From Acidobacteriaceae bacterium (lineage in GTDB: Bacteria > Acidobacteriota > Terriglobia > Terriglobales > Acidobacteriaceae), in NCBI GenBank assembly GCA_030038195.1, contig JASHPJ010000124.1, positions 62,001 to 126,000 of the forward strand: 64,000 bases of DNA, written 5' to 3'. The notes beneath the pieces are model-generated. The model did not search any database and had not been told where the DNA came from. It saw only the letters and a program-made list of their open reading frames with translations. Within the stretch, counting starts at the first letter, position 1, and each line of letters begins with the position of its first letter. Position numbers and translations under genes: made by a program. Positions 25,901 to 34,724 of the stretch are shown piece after piece.

Positions 25901-27655
25901 ATGACAGATCATGAATCTATACAGACGGATCGTGCGGCGCTCTTACAGTCCGTTGACGTTCTTTCCGACTTGGCAAAACGCAACCAGATCGAGGACCTGC
26001 AGGTCGCGCTGGCGGCGCTTTCGGAAAAGTTAGAGAGGAACCGCTTCAATCTGGCCGTGCTCGGCCAAATGAAGCGCGGCAAGAGCTCGTTCATCAATGC
26101 ATTGCTGGGTGCGGAAATATTACCTACCGGTATCCTCCCGCTCACATCCGTGATTACCCGAGTGACGTATGGGCCCGTGCCAACGGCAACCATCTTCTAT
26201 AATTCGGGCCGATCGGAATCGATCGAAGTACCGGCTCTCCGCGAATACATCACGGAAGCAGCTAACCCTGGGAACCGGAAACAGGTGGCCGCCGCGGAAG
26301 TAACCTATTCTGCCGGGCTCCTGCGCATGGGAATTGATCTCATTGATACACCGGGGATCGGTTCAACTCACTCACATAACACGTCGACAACCGAGGACTA
26401 TCTCAGCGAAGTCGATGCCGGCATCGTGGTACTTTCTGTCGACCCTCCGATTACTGCCGTCGAATTGCAGTTCCTGCGGCGCGTTCATGAGGATATTCCC
26501 CGGTTGCTGTTCGTCATCAACAAGGCTGACATGGTGATGCCGAGCGAGCTGGAAACCATTCGGAGATTTCTTGAGCGCGAGCTGCGTAATCGTATCGGTA
26601 TTGAGAGTCCCGAGCTTTTCCCGCTTTCTGCGCGCCAGGCGATGCGGGAGCAGTTAGATCCAACGCTGGAAAAATCCAGCGGCTTAGAGCAACTGGCTGC
26701 CCGGCTTCATTATTTTGCTTCCAAGGAGCGGGAACGGACCCTCCTTCAATCGATCGGACTCGACTTATTGCGCATAGCAAACACTCTCCGCTTCACGGCA
26801 CTCATCGGCGAAAGAGCCAGAGCGATGCGTGGCGAGGATCTCGAAAAGCGGAAACAATTGCTCGAAGCGGCGCTTGCGAAAAGCGATCAGGAATTCAAGG
26901 ACCTGCGTCATCTGCTTCGACAGGACGCGGCCTCGATCGTCGCGCAGGTAGAGGCTGATCTTAAAGACCATGTTGCCGCGGCAAAGCCCGGAGTGCGTGA
27001 GCAGCTAACAAGATTAAGACAGGAGCATCCAACGGAAACCCGCTTGCGGCTGGGAGAGCTGCTGGATCGGTTCCTGGGTGATGAAGTTGCGGCTACGTTT
27101 GATGGATGGTGCACGAGAGAGGACGAATATATCCAAAAGAAATTGGCGGAATTATCGGATCGGTTCGTTGAAAGAACGAACACGGTGCTGGAACGGCTGC
27201 AACAAGCAGCCGGCGCGTTGTTCGATGTTCCGGTTTCGCACGTAGATTTCAGTTCGGCTCTGACGATGGAGAGTCATCTTTATTACCATACGGACCCTGT
27301 TTTTATGTATCAACTGGACAAGTTGATCTTTATCCTGCCTAAATTCCTGCTGCGTCCCATCGTGTTTCGCAGGATGCTGAGCTATATCGACAGAGAGCTC
27401 GATCGCAACTCAGGGCGAATCCGCTATGACTACGTGCAGAGGCTGGAGAAATCCATCGCTGCATTCGAGCAGGAACTGAAGAGCGCAGTTTCCATCGTCA
27501 CCGATAATCTCCGTCGCGTGCTGCAATCGGGGGCAAAGGATGCCGAATGCTCACAGGCAACCGTATCGCAATTGGACCCAATCATTGCACAGTGCTCCTC
27601 GCTGCTGGCTGGAGCAAATCTGAATCCTCAATTTGCGGAAACTGCGGGAGGGTAA
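25901..27655 (+). CDS. Dynamin-like GTPase 2
   Basis: 584 residues from ATG 25901 (a GTG at 25862 would add 13 residues without any family match). The GTPase domain has G1 GQMKRGKSS (~55-63), a G2 region with Thr in LPLTSVITRVTYG, G3 DTPGIG (149-154) and G4 NKAD (207-210). Long helices follow to the end. The hydrophobic stretch YQLDKLIFILPKFLLRPIVF (~470-490) sits at the tip region of the helical part and is a good candidate for a membrane paddle. It differs clearly from the dynamin at 21620-23722, as expected for the two unequal partners of a bacterial dynamin pair. It follows the DUF190 gene by about 95 bases in the same operon. Confidence 0.88.
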   Translation: MTDHESIQTDRAALLQSVDVLSDLAKRNQIEDLQVALAALSEKLERNRFNLAVLGQMKRGKSSFINALLGAEILPTGILPLTSVITRVTYGPVPTATIFYNSGRSESIEVPALREYITEAANPGNRKQVAAAEVTYSAGLLRMGIDLIDTPGIGSTHSHNTSTTEDYLSEVDAGIVVLSVDPPITAVELQFLRRVHEDIPRLLFVINKADMVMPSELETIRRFLERELRNRIGIESPELFPLSARQAMREQLDPTLEKSSGLEQLAARLHYFASKERERTLLQSIGLDLLRIANTLRFTALIGERARAMRGEDLEKRKQLLEAALAKSDQEFKDLRHLLRQDAASIVAQVEADLKDHVAAAKPGVREQLTRLRQEHPTETRLRLGELLDRFLGDEVAATFDGWCTREDEYIQKKLAELSDRFVERTNTVLERLQQAAGALFDVPVSHVDFSSALTMESHLYYHTDPVFMYQLDKLIFILPKFLLRPIVFRRMLSYIDRELDRNSGRIRYDYVQRLEKSIAAFEQELKSAVSIVTDNLRRVLQSGAKDAECSQATVSQLDPIIAQCSSLLAGANLNPQFAETAGG

Positions 27656-27731
27656 GTCAAGGGCAGCTTACTGTTGACTGGTCGAAAGTCGCGAAAAGTA
27701 AGTCACCAGAGTTTCGGAGAAGGATAAACCG

Positions 27732-28097
27732 GTGATTGCTTTCTGCACACGTTGCTGGCGTGAGATTGACTCGGAGATCGCACAGTGCCCGCGCTGTGGG
27801 GCTGATCAGAGTCATGACCTGCGATCGTACGAAGAAAAGATTGTTGCTGCGCTCGCACACCCGCTGCCGGAGGCGAGGGCGCGCATCTGTTGGCTCATTG
27901 GGGAGACGCACATTCGCGCGGCGACTCCGAACCTGATAGAGATCGTGGAAAACGATCCGGATATTTTTGTCCAGAGGGCAGCCATAGAGGCATTAGGGGC
28001 ATTACAGGATCCGCGCTCGGATGCAATATTATGTGCGATCAGTAGAAGCGACAATCGTTTCCTGGCCAATGCCGCCCGAGAAAGCCTCAGAAAATAG
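27732..28097 (+). CDS. Zinc-ribbon plus HEAT-repeat protein
   Basis: 121 residues starting at GTG 27732, with GGAGAAGGAT upstream. Residues 5-23 are a zinc ribbon (FCTRCWREIDSEIAQCPRCG; CxxC...CxxC). Residues ~35-120 form two to three HEAT/PBS-lyase-like helical repeats (AALAHPLPEARARICWLIGE, ATPNLIEIVENDPDIFVQRAAIEALGAL and DAILCAISRSDNRFLANAARESL). It is likely a small adaptor that binds protein partners. As the last gene of the first fluoride transcript it may act with the dynamins, but this is inference from position only. Confidence 0.8.
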   Translation: MIAFCTRCWREIDSEIAQCPRCGADQSHDLRSYEEKIVAALAHPLPEARARICWLIGETHIRAATPNLIEIVENDPDIFVQRAAIEALGALQDPRSDAILCAISRSDNRFLANAARESLRK

Positions 28098-28115
28098 GCG
28101 TCAACATTGGCTATT

Positions 28116-28202
28116 TATCTTACCGGAAATTAGGTGCTCGGTAGGATAAGTGCGCTATTCCTTCGGAAAACTCAGCCACTTATTAAGTACTCGGCTATCC
28201 TA
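28116..28202. ncRNA. Structured intergenic element with competing hairpins
   Basis: Stem TATCTTACCG (28116-28125) with CGGTAGGATA (28139-28148) has one G-U pair. The right arm overlaps ATAAGTG (28146-28152), which can pair with CACTTAT further on, around an inner TTCC/GGAA hairpin. TATCCTA (28196-28202) can pair with TAGGATA of the first stem. These pairings cannot all form together. It may be the terminator of the first transcript, a switch, or a small RNA. Confidence 0.45.
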
Positions 28203-28279
28203 TGCTTGCAAACGATATACATTCGTCTGGGCAGGTGATCAAACATTCTTGCGATCGATTACCGTGATAAACTAAGTGT

Positions 28280-28347
28280 GGCGAAGGAATCCGCCTTCGA
28301 GCGCCACCTGAGAGCAGGTGACTGATGATTCCTACCGATCTGGTAGG
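28280..28347 (+). promoter_or_regulatory. Fluoride riboswitch (crcB motif), copy 2
   Basis: A second fluoride aptamer. The first stem GGCG...CGCC (28280-28294) has loop sequence AAGGAATC. A short joining segment and a second hairpin CACCTGAGAGCAGGTG follow. The 3' strand TGATGATTCC contains ATTCC, which pairs with GGAAT of the first loop. A perfect six-base-pair hairpin CCTACC...GGTAGG (28331-28336 with 28342-28347) overlaps the 3' edge of the aptamer and is a natural expression platform, since it competes with the conserved 3' strand. TAAACT about 10 bases upstream may be the -10 box. The next genes are the two MutS-like ATPases. Confidence 0.88.
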
Positions 28348-28495
28348 AGTCTGTATGCCCCTACCAAAGTTTTACTTGAAGCACATCCCTCTGGAGGCGA
28401 GTACGCTTACCTGGACAGAGGCGCCCGGTATGAGTGGTCACATTTGACGCATGGTTAGCCGGTCTATGATGAACGGCTACTCAAGGCAAATTGCT

Positions 28496-30031
28496 ATGAC
28501 TTTTCACAGCATATTATTCGAAGGTGCAGATCAAGAATTCTCTGCAGAGTGCGCTACAGAGCCAGCATTCTTCAACGACCTGAACCTCGATCAATTTGTG
28601 AACAGAGTGACAACCGGGTGGGAGGAGTACAACCTTGCTCCCTTCTATTACACGAGGCTAGGAGACTTACAGACCATTATCTTCCGCCAGCAAATCGTGC
28701 GGGACCTCGAGCCCCCAACTCTCTTCCAGGCAATCAAGTCTTTTTCCGCGCAGATGCAAGCCATGCGGCGGCGTATTGACCAGGCGAAACAATTTTTTTA
28801 TGAACGTGCCAGCCAGAGAGGGTTTCTCGGCGCTGTCGAAATCTATTGCGCGGCTGTCGAGCGGCTGACCCTGGATATCTGCTCGCACGAACCGAAGTCC
28901 CAGGGCCTGATTCTGCTGCAGGATTATCTGGCTCATTATGTCTCTTCTGCTGGTTTCCGTGCACTTGTAACAGAAACGGAGGCTCTCAAGGCTGACCTGG
29001 CCACGATCAAATATTGCCTGCTGATCAAGGGAGATACGATAACGGTCCGCAATCCCGAGGATGAGGATGATTACAGCGTGTCGGTCGAGGAGACCTTCAA
29101 AAAATTCAGACGCAACGCGGACCAAAGGTTTCGAATCGAGGTGCGCCAAATAGAGGGCGTCAATCACATTCAAGCCCAGGTACTCGATGGATTAGCAACG
29201 TTACATCCCGATACTTTCGAAACGCTGAAGACCTTTTGTACGATTCATGCCAACTATCTGGATCCTGTAATTGCGCGGTTTGACAGAGAAGTGCAGTTTT
29301 ATATGGCCTATCTGACCTTTATGAACAAGCTGCGCATATTCGGTCTCAATTTTTGCCTGCCGGAACTTTCACAAACCGCGAAAGCAGTAGAGGGGCATAA
29401 CGTCTATGATCTTGTTTTAGCCGCAAAACTCGTCGATGACAAGGCAACAGCAGTCTGTAACGATTTCACTCTTTCTGGCGCAGAGAGGATCTTCGTCGTA
29501 ACCGGTCCTAATCATGGCGGCAAAACTACGTTTGCCAGAATGTTCGGACAAATGCACTATCTAGCCAGTCTCGGCTTGCCGGTCCCAGGCACAGAGGCTC
29601 GTCTCTTTCTATTTGATCGCTTGTTTACTCACTTCGAACGGCACGAAAATGTTGCCAATCTTCGCGGCAAGCTACAAGACGACCTGGTTCGAATCCGCAG
29701 CATCCTGGATAAGTCGACTCCAAACAGCGTGATCATCATGAACGAAATCTTCGCGTCTACAACTCTTCAGGATGCCACCTTTCTCAGTCGGCAGATTATT
29801 ACCCATCTTTCCTCGCTTGACCTCCTTTGCGTGTGCGTCACATTTTTAGATGAATTAGCTTCATTGAATGAAAAGACCGTCAGTATCGTGAGCACGGTTG
29901 ACCCGGATAACCCGGCGATTCGAACCTTCAAACTGGAGCGGCGGCCTGCCGACGGGCTTGCGTATGCATTGGCTATCGCGCAGAAGCATCGCGTCACCTA
30001 CGGATTCTTAAAGGAGCGCATTCCCGAATGA
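28496..30031 (+). CDS. MutS-domain-V ATPase 1 (no mismatch-recognition domain)
   Basis: 511 residues from ATG 28496, chosen because the family N-terminus reads like (M)xFHSILF; frames open at 28451 and 28466 have no good ribosome-binding site. The first ~330 residues are helical, equivalent to the MutS lever/clamp region. The C-terminal ABC-type ATPase domain has Walker A GPNHGGKTT (337-345) and a Walker B-like SVIIMNEIFAST, with Asn in place of the usual Asp before the Glu. The N-terminal mismatch-binding and connector domains of true MutS are absent. It is the first gene after riboswitch 2. Such proteins are annotated as MutS-related; the actual substrate is unknown. Confidence 0.87.
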   Translation: MTFHSILFEGADQEFSAECATEPAFFNDLNLDQFVNRVTTGWEEYNLAPFYYTRLGDLQTIIFRQQIVRDLEPPTLFQAIKSFSAQMQAMRRRIDQAKQFFYERASQRGFLGAVEIYCAAVERLTLDICSHEPKSQGLILLQDYLAHYVSSAGFRALVTETEALKADLATIKYCLLIKGDTITVRNPEDEDDYSVSVEETFKKFRRNADQRFRIEVRQIEGVNHIQAQVLDGLATLHPDTFETLKTFCTIHANYLDPVIARFDREVQFYMAYLTFMNKLRIFGLNFCLPELSQTAKAVEGHNVYDLVLAAKLVDDKATAVCNDFTLSGAERIFVVTGPNHGGKTTFARMFGQMHYLASLGLPVPGTEARLFLFDRLFTHFERHENVANLRGKLQDDLVRIRSILDKSTPNSVIIMNEIFASTTLQDATFLSRQIITHLSSLDLLCVCVTFLDELASLNEKTVSIVSTVDPDNPAIRTFKLERRPADGLAYALAIAQKHRVTYGFLKERIPE

Positions 30032-31602
30032 AGGCGTTACTCATGCATCGCGACCAGGACTTCAACGTCCAGCAGAAACGGCCGTGGAATGAAGCCATTC
30101 TCACACAGGATCTGGAGTTGAATCCTCTCTTCAGCGCTATGGCGGCCGGTGACCAATTCCTTTTCGAGGTCGCAAGAGCAGCCCTGTTCTCCGGACTCCA
30201 AAACAATCTGGAGACCATATTGTATCGGCAGGAGGTGCTTAAGGATTGCCTAGCAAGACCGGAATGGATAAAGAAGCTCTACGATCTCACGGTGGATGCC
30301 ACGGACCGCACAAAGCGGATGTGGTGGGACTTATCCAGCCATTATCCCGATTCTGTTCTCTTTGGCGCAGTCTCGCTGCTCGATTCGCTTCTGGAAGCGC
30401 TCAGGACGCTGAGGGGCATCGCGGAAGAAGCTGGCGGCCAGTTTTTCTCGGCGGGGTTTACGACTCTTTTCTCTACACTCCGCAGTGAGCTTGATAACGA
30501 GTATTTGGCAACGATTGAACAGTATTTAACAGATCTAAAATTTCGAAATGGAACTTTATTGCGTGCAACTCTGGGCGAAGACAACGAAGGCACAAATTAT
30601 ATGTTGGTCAAGCCGCCCAAAAGAGAACCAAGCTGGTTCAAGCGCATGCTCTCCAAAGCACCTCCAGGCTACACCTTCCATCTGGATCCGCGCGATGAGG
30701 CAGGTGCAAGGATTGTATCGGGAATAAGACAGCGCGGGATCAGTCGGGCTGCAATCACTTTGGCCCAGTGCGCTGATCATGTTTTAAGCTTCTTCAAAAC
30801 ATTGAAGGCTGAGCTGGCCTTCTACAAGGGATGTATGAATCTTCACGACAGATTGACAGCTAAAGGCGAGCCGGTGTGCTTCCCTGTTCCGGCTCCGCTT
30901 GTTGAGCGTAAGCATCGGTTCAAGGGGCTGTATGATGTGTGCCTTTCGCTCCACCTTGATCGTAAGCTGGTGGGCAATGAGGCGGATATGAACGGTAAAA
31001 GTTTGACCATTGTTACTGGCGCCAACCAGGGCGGCAAATCCAGCTTTCTACGCTCAATTGGCTTGGCGCAGCTCATGATGCAAGCGGGCATGTTCGTTGG
31101 CGCTGAATGTTTCGAGGCTGAACTCTGCCCCGCTCTTTTTACTCATTACATACGCGAAGAGGATGAGACTCTGAAGGGTGGAAAGCTGGACGAAGAACTT
31201 GCAAGAATGAGCGAAATTGCCGACTATATTGTGCCAGACTCGCTCCTGCTCCTCAACGAGTCCTTTGCCGCGACAAATGAGCGGGAGGGATCAGAGATAG
31301 CGAGTCAAGTAATCCGCGCACTTCTCGAAAAAAGAGTCAAGATATTCTTTGTCACACACCTATACTCGTTTGCAGCCGGCATCTTTGAACAAAAAACTGA
31401 AGAAGCATTCTTTCTGCGGGCCGAGAGGCTTTCCGACGGGACACGAACGTTCAGGCTGCTTGCACAGGGGCCACTTGAAACCAGCTACGGGGAAGACTTG
31501 TACCGGGAGATTTTTGCTGGAAGCCCAAACCGTGAAGCCACATCCTCGCGTGAAGCTGGCGTCACAAGCCGGGCAGAAGCGACTGCTTCTACGCCTACAT
31601 AA
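30028..31602 (+). CDS. MutS-domain-V ATPase 2 (no mismatch-recognition domain)
   Basis: 524 residues whose ATG overlaps the stop of the previous gene (ATGA), with AAAGGAG upstream. Helical N-terminal half (QDLELNPLFSAMAAGDQFLF, LETILYRQEVLKDCL), then the ATPase domain with Walker A GANQGGKSS (331-339), a short signature-like segment (GGKLDEELARMSEIADYI) and Walker B-like SLLLLNESFAAT. As in its partner, the mismatch-recognition domain is missing and the Walker B Asp is Asn. Translational coupling and similar architecture suggest an obligate heterodimer. The C-terminal tail is Ser/Thr/Ala-rich and probably disordered. Confidence 0.87.
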   Translation: MKALLMHRDQDFNVQQKRPWNEAILTQDLELNPLFSAMAAGDQFLFEVARAALFSGLQNNLETILYRQEVLKDCLARPEWIKKLYDLTVDATDRTKRMWWDLSSHYPDSVLFGAVSLLDSLLEALRTLRGIAEEAGGQFFSAGFTTLFSTLRSELDNEYLATIEQYLTDLKFRNGTLLRATLGEDNEGTNYMLVKPPKREPSWFKRMLSKAPPGYTFHLDPRDEAGARIVSGIRQRGISRAAITLAQCADHVLSFFKTLKAELAFYKGCMNLHDRLTAKGEPVCFPVPAPLVERKHRFKGLYDVCLSLHLDRKLVGNEADMNGKSLTIVTGANQGGKSSFLRSIGLAQLMMQAGMFVGAECFEAELCPALFTHYIREEDETLKGGKLDEELARMSEIADYIVPDSLLLLNESFAATNEREGSEIASQVIRALLEKRVKIFFVTHLYSFAAGIFEQKTEEAFFLRAERLSDGTRTFRLLAQGPLETSYGEDLYREIFAGSPNREATSSREAGVTSRAEATASTPT

Positions 31603-31704
31603 ACGGGAGCAACTTGCTCTCAAAGAAGGCTATCGCACGCCGACGCACCGCGAGGGCCGCCTCTGTAAGCGGAATGCCGCTACGAGGAGAAAGTGGATGT
31701 CCAG

Positions 31705-31749
31705 AGCAGTTCCAGAGTTTGCGTGTTCTTTTGCAACTCTGGAACTGCT
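31705..31749. terminator. Long hairpin terminator after the MutS-like pair
   Basis: AGCAGTTCCAGAGTTTGC (31705-31722) pairs with GCAACTCTGGAACTGCT (31733-31749), a ~17-base-pair stem with one bulged base and a ten-base loop. A short A/T run follows on both sides. It lies between the convergent mutS-like and TonB genes and could serve both strands. Confidence 0.75.
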
Positions 31750-31789
31750 TTAAAACCACCTTGCCCCTGACCTGCTTCCCTAGCGCTCT

Positions 31790-34678
31790 TCAGAACGTCA
31801 GGCGTGCGCCTAGCTGGATGCTGCGTGGATCGCCGACGGCGGTCGCCTGTCCGAAACTTACGTTCGGCGAGGCAGGGTAAGAGCCGGAGCCCCATGTTCC
31901 ATTGGGAATCATGTTGTTGCGATGATTGAGCGAATTGAAGGCTTCTGCCATGCCTTCGAGCTTAATGCGTTCCGTGATTGCAAAGGTGCGTCCCAGGCGC
32001 GCGTTGAGGCTGAAGAAGTCAAAGCCTCGGCCTGCGTTCCGCTCGATGACGGCGCCGGGAAGCGCCTCAGTGCAGGGATTGAGACCTCCGTTGTCCGTCA
32101 GGCTGTACCCGGCGGCGCAAGGCCGTTGCGAGGTTCCCTGCTTGCTGGTTGTGCCGGTGATGATGTTGAACGGCAGCCGTGAATAGTACTGGAGAATGCC
32201 GCTCAACCGCCACCCGTGCGTCAGATGATCGGCAAAGTTGTGGACCTCAGGGGTTGGCGAGTTCACGGCCGCATTGAAGACCACGCGATTGCGCTGATCG
32301 TCGTCCGAGCAGCTGCGGTCCTGTCCGGGGAAGAAGTTGTTGATCGGAGCGCTGAAGAAGAACTCGCTGATATCGTCGATCGCCTTCGACCAGGTGTAAG
32401 AGATGCGCGCCGATCCCCACGGAACGGGTCGCTGCTCAAACGAGACTTCGAGGCCGTCGTAGTAGGAGTCAAACACCGAGCTGTACGGCTTGATGTTGCC
32501 GCGCGTGGGATCGGGGCGCGTTCCATCGGGATTGATATTCGTGTTGATCGAGCCGATCAGGTGAATGCCGCGCACATGCTGGTACGAGATTCCCAGCGTG
32601 CTCTTCGTCGAAAGCTGCTGCTCGATACCCAGGCTCGCCTGCTGCGAGTAAGGCGTACGGATGTTCGGGCTCATGAGCGAATAATTTTCAACCGCCGCTG
32701 CCGGCGGCTGAGAAGCAACGCCGGGAAACATCGGTGCTCCAGCCTGGCCGGGCGTGAAGGTGTAGCTCAGCAGAACCGCCTTATTCGGGTCTGTCGTGTT
32801 GTCCGCGGACAGCAGTGCGTTGGCGAGAGGACGCAGGGGAATACGGTCAGAGAAGATACCGTAGCTGCCGCGTACCACGGTCGTGTGGCCCTTGTAAGGC
32901 GACCAGGCAAAGCCAATCCTGGGCGAGAGATTGCTGTAAGCGGTGTTGATGGTGCGTAGAAACTCGAGATCATAACGCAGTCCCAGATTGAGCGTAAAAG
33001 CCGGCGCGACCTTCCACTCGTCCTGCGCATAAAACCCGACGTTCGGGTTGTTCTGCCGCACGGTGGGGTTGCCGAAGTTCTGCGTATAGCCCTGCGTGTT
33101 GTAAATGCCGTTGAGGAAGTTCGCGAGAGAGGAGAACGTATAAGAGCCGCGGATTGATTGCGGATAGGTGATGGTGTCGTCGTTGTAGAGGAAATCGACG
33201 CCGGTCTTGAAGGTATGCGCTCCGCGTTGCATCACGAGGTTGTCAACAATCTCTCCCAGGTAATTCAATCGAGCTGTCGGGGAAGAGGTGGAGCGGCCAA
33301 AGACTGCGACGCCCGAAATTGTGACAGCGGGACCGATTGGGTCATTGGGAGGAGCGTTGAGGTCGTCATAGCTAAACTGCGCGCGTGTCTCATTAAACGT
33401 ATGGGCGGAGAGTGTAGCGATATTGCTGACGGCCACGGTATGGTCGGTGTCATAAACGGATGTTCCATTGCTTGCTTCGTTCAGACCGCCGACACCGCGA
33501 GCATTGACGCTGCTGAGCCTGTAAAAGCTGTAGCGCGCATTGAACTGGTCCCGGTCACTGAAGCGATGGTCCCCGCGCAGAAAGGCCGTATCGGTGTGCA
33601 GGGTGGTAGGGTAGAGCGTCGCTGACCCTGATCCGACGGGCAACAGCGGAGCCTGGTAGCCAACCGCTATCAAATGAGCGTCAATCGCAGCGGCGTTAAC
33701 GGGCGTAATGGTGACAACGCCATCAGTATTCAGCCGGCCTTCTTCGAAGTTGCCAAAGTAGAAGGTACGATCTTTTTGAATCGGGCCGCCGAGGCTCGCG
33801 CCGTAAATCTCCTGAGTGAGTGGCAGCTTGCTGCCCGAAAGAGCATTGTCGGCGTTCAGGCGCTGGTTGCGCAGGAAGCCATACGCGGTCCCGTGCAAGT
33901 CGTTCGTTCCACTGCGGGTGATGATATTGAAGTATCCACCGAGCGCGCGGCCGAACTCCGCCTGCCCATCGGAAGTAACCACCTGAAACTCGCGGACAAC
34001 GTCCATCCCGAAGACGTTGCCGGCGACTCCCGCGGCGTCATCGTTCGCCGAAAGGCCATCGACAATGAAGCTGTTCGAAAAGTTGCGCTGGCTGTTAACC
34101 GAATATCCCTGCCCCACGACTGCGGAGGTCTCAGCGAGGGTCTGCGTGCTGGCCGTGTTGGTTGGCGAGACGCCGGGTAGCAATAAACCCAGATCAAGGT
34201 AGTTACGCCCTTCATAAGGCAGGCTTGTTACCTCAGACTGGCTGACGGTTTCGCCGATCTGGCTCCGGTCCGTCTCGATCAGAGGCGGCTCTGCCGTTAC
34301 CTGGACATTGGTGGTTGCTTGAGCGAGCGCAAGCTGAAGCGTCAGGTCAAACGCAGCTCCAACCGTCAACTGCACCTGCTTGGCAACCTCGTGGAACCCG
34401 CTTGCTTGGGCGCGGATGCTGTAAGCCCCAACCGAGAGAAACGGGAAGCGGAATCGTCCCTGATCGTCGGTATAAGCAGTGTAGGTTTCGTTGGTGGCTG
34501 ATTGCAGGGCGGATACAGTTGCCTGCGGCACAACGGCGCCGCTGGGATCGACCACGCGGCCGGTGATCGATGCGCTGGTTAATGTCTCCTGGGCCAGAAG
34601 CGGAACAGCCGGAACCAGGAGGAGCGCGACGAGGCAAGAAGCGAGCACTCGTCGAGGACGAAATTCGATGCGAAACAT
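31790..34678 (-). CDS. TonB-dependent receptor, Oar-like, with N-terminal carboxypeptidase-regulatory-like domain
   Basis: 962 residues from ATG 34678 (GGAG five bases upstream). Signal peptide VLASCLVALLLVPAVPLLAQ. Residues ~35-115 are a carboxypeptidase-D-regulatory-like beta-sandwich (ASITGRVVDPSGAVVPQATV...GRFRFPFLSVGAYSIRAQ). A plug domain follows (VTSLPYEGRNYLDLGLLLPGV, NSFIVDGLSANDDAAG), then a large outer-membrane beta-barrel ending in ...GARLTF, with the usual terminal Phe. Oar-type receptors import or bind large substrates across the outer membrane; specificity is not readable. The preceding small gene (34725-35162) lies 46 bases upstream on the same strand. The frame stays open far upstream of the true start but is not coding there. 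Confidence 0.9.
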   Translation of the reverse strand: MFRIEFRPRRVLASCLVALLLVPAVPLLAQETLTSASITGRVVDPSGAVVPQATVSALQSATNETYTAYTDDQGRFRFPFLSVGAYSIRAQASGFHEVAKQVQLTVGAAFDLTLQLALAQATTNVQVTAEPPLIETDRSQIGETVSQSEVTSLPYEGRNYLDLGLLLPGVSPTNTASTQTLAETSAVVGQGYSVNSQRNFSNSFIVDGLSANDDAAGVAGNVFGMDVVREFQVVTSDGQAEFGRALGGYFNIITRSGTNDLHGTAYGFLRNQRLNADNALSGSKLPLTQEIYGASLGGPIQKDRTFYFGNFEEGRLNTDGVVTITPVNAAAIDAHLIAVGYQAPLLPVGSGSATLYPTTLHTDTAFLRGDHRFSDRDQFNARYSFYRLSSVNARGVGGLNEASNGTSVYDTDHTVAVSNIATLSAHTFNETRAQFSYDDLNAPPNDPIGPAVTISGVAVFGRSTSSPTARLNYLGEIVDNLVMQRGAHTFKTGVDFLYNDDTITYPQSIRGSYTFSSLANFLNGIYNTQGYTQNFGNPTVRQNNPNVGFYAQDEWKVAPAFTLNLGLRYDLEFLRTINTAYSNLSPRIGFAWSPYKGHTTVVRGSYGIFSDRIPLRPLANALLSADNTTDPNKAVLLSYTFTPGQAGAPMFPGVASQPPAAAVENYSLMSPNIRTPYSQQASLGIEQQLSTKSTLGISYQHVRGIHLIGSINTNINPDGTRPDPTRGNIKPYSSVFDSYYDGLEVSFEQRPVPWGSARISYTWSKAIDDISEFFFSAPINNFFPGQDRSCSDDDQRNRVVFNAAVNSPTPEVHNFADHLTHGWRLSGILQYYSRLPFNIITGTTSKQGTSQRPCAAGYSLTDNGGLNPCTEALPGAVIERNAGRGFDFFSLNARLGRTFAITERIKLEGMAEAFNSLNHRNNMIPNGTWGSGSYPASPNVSFGQATAVGDPRSIQLGARLTF

Positions 34679-34724
34679 AGTATCTCCAGTGCAATGGCAG
34701 CCGGATCGGCTGCGGGCCAGTCGA

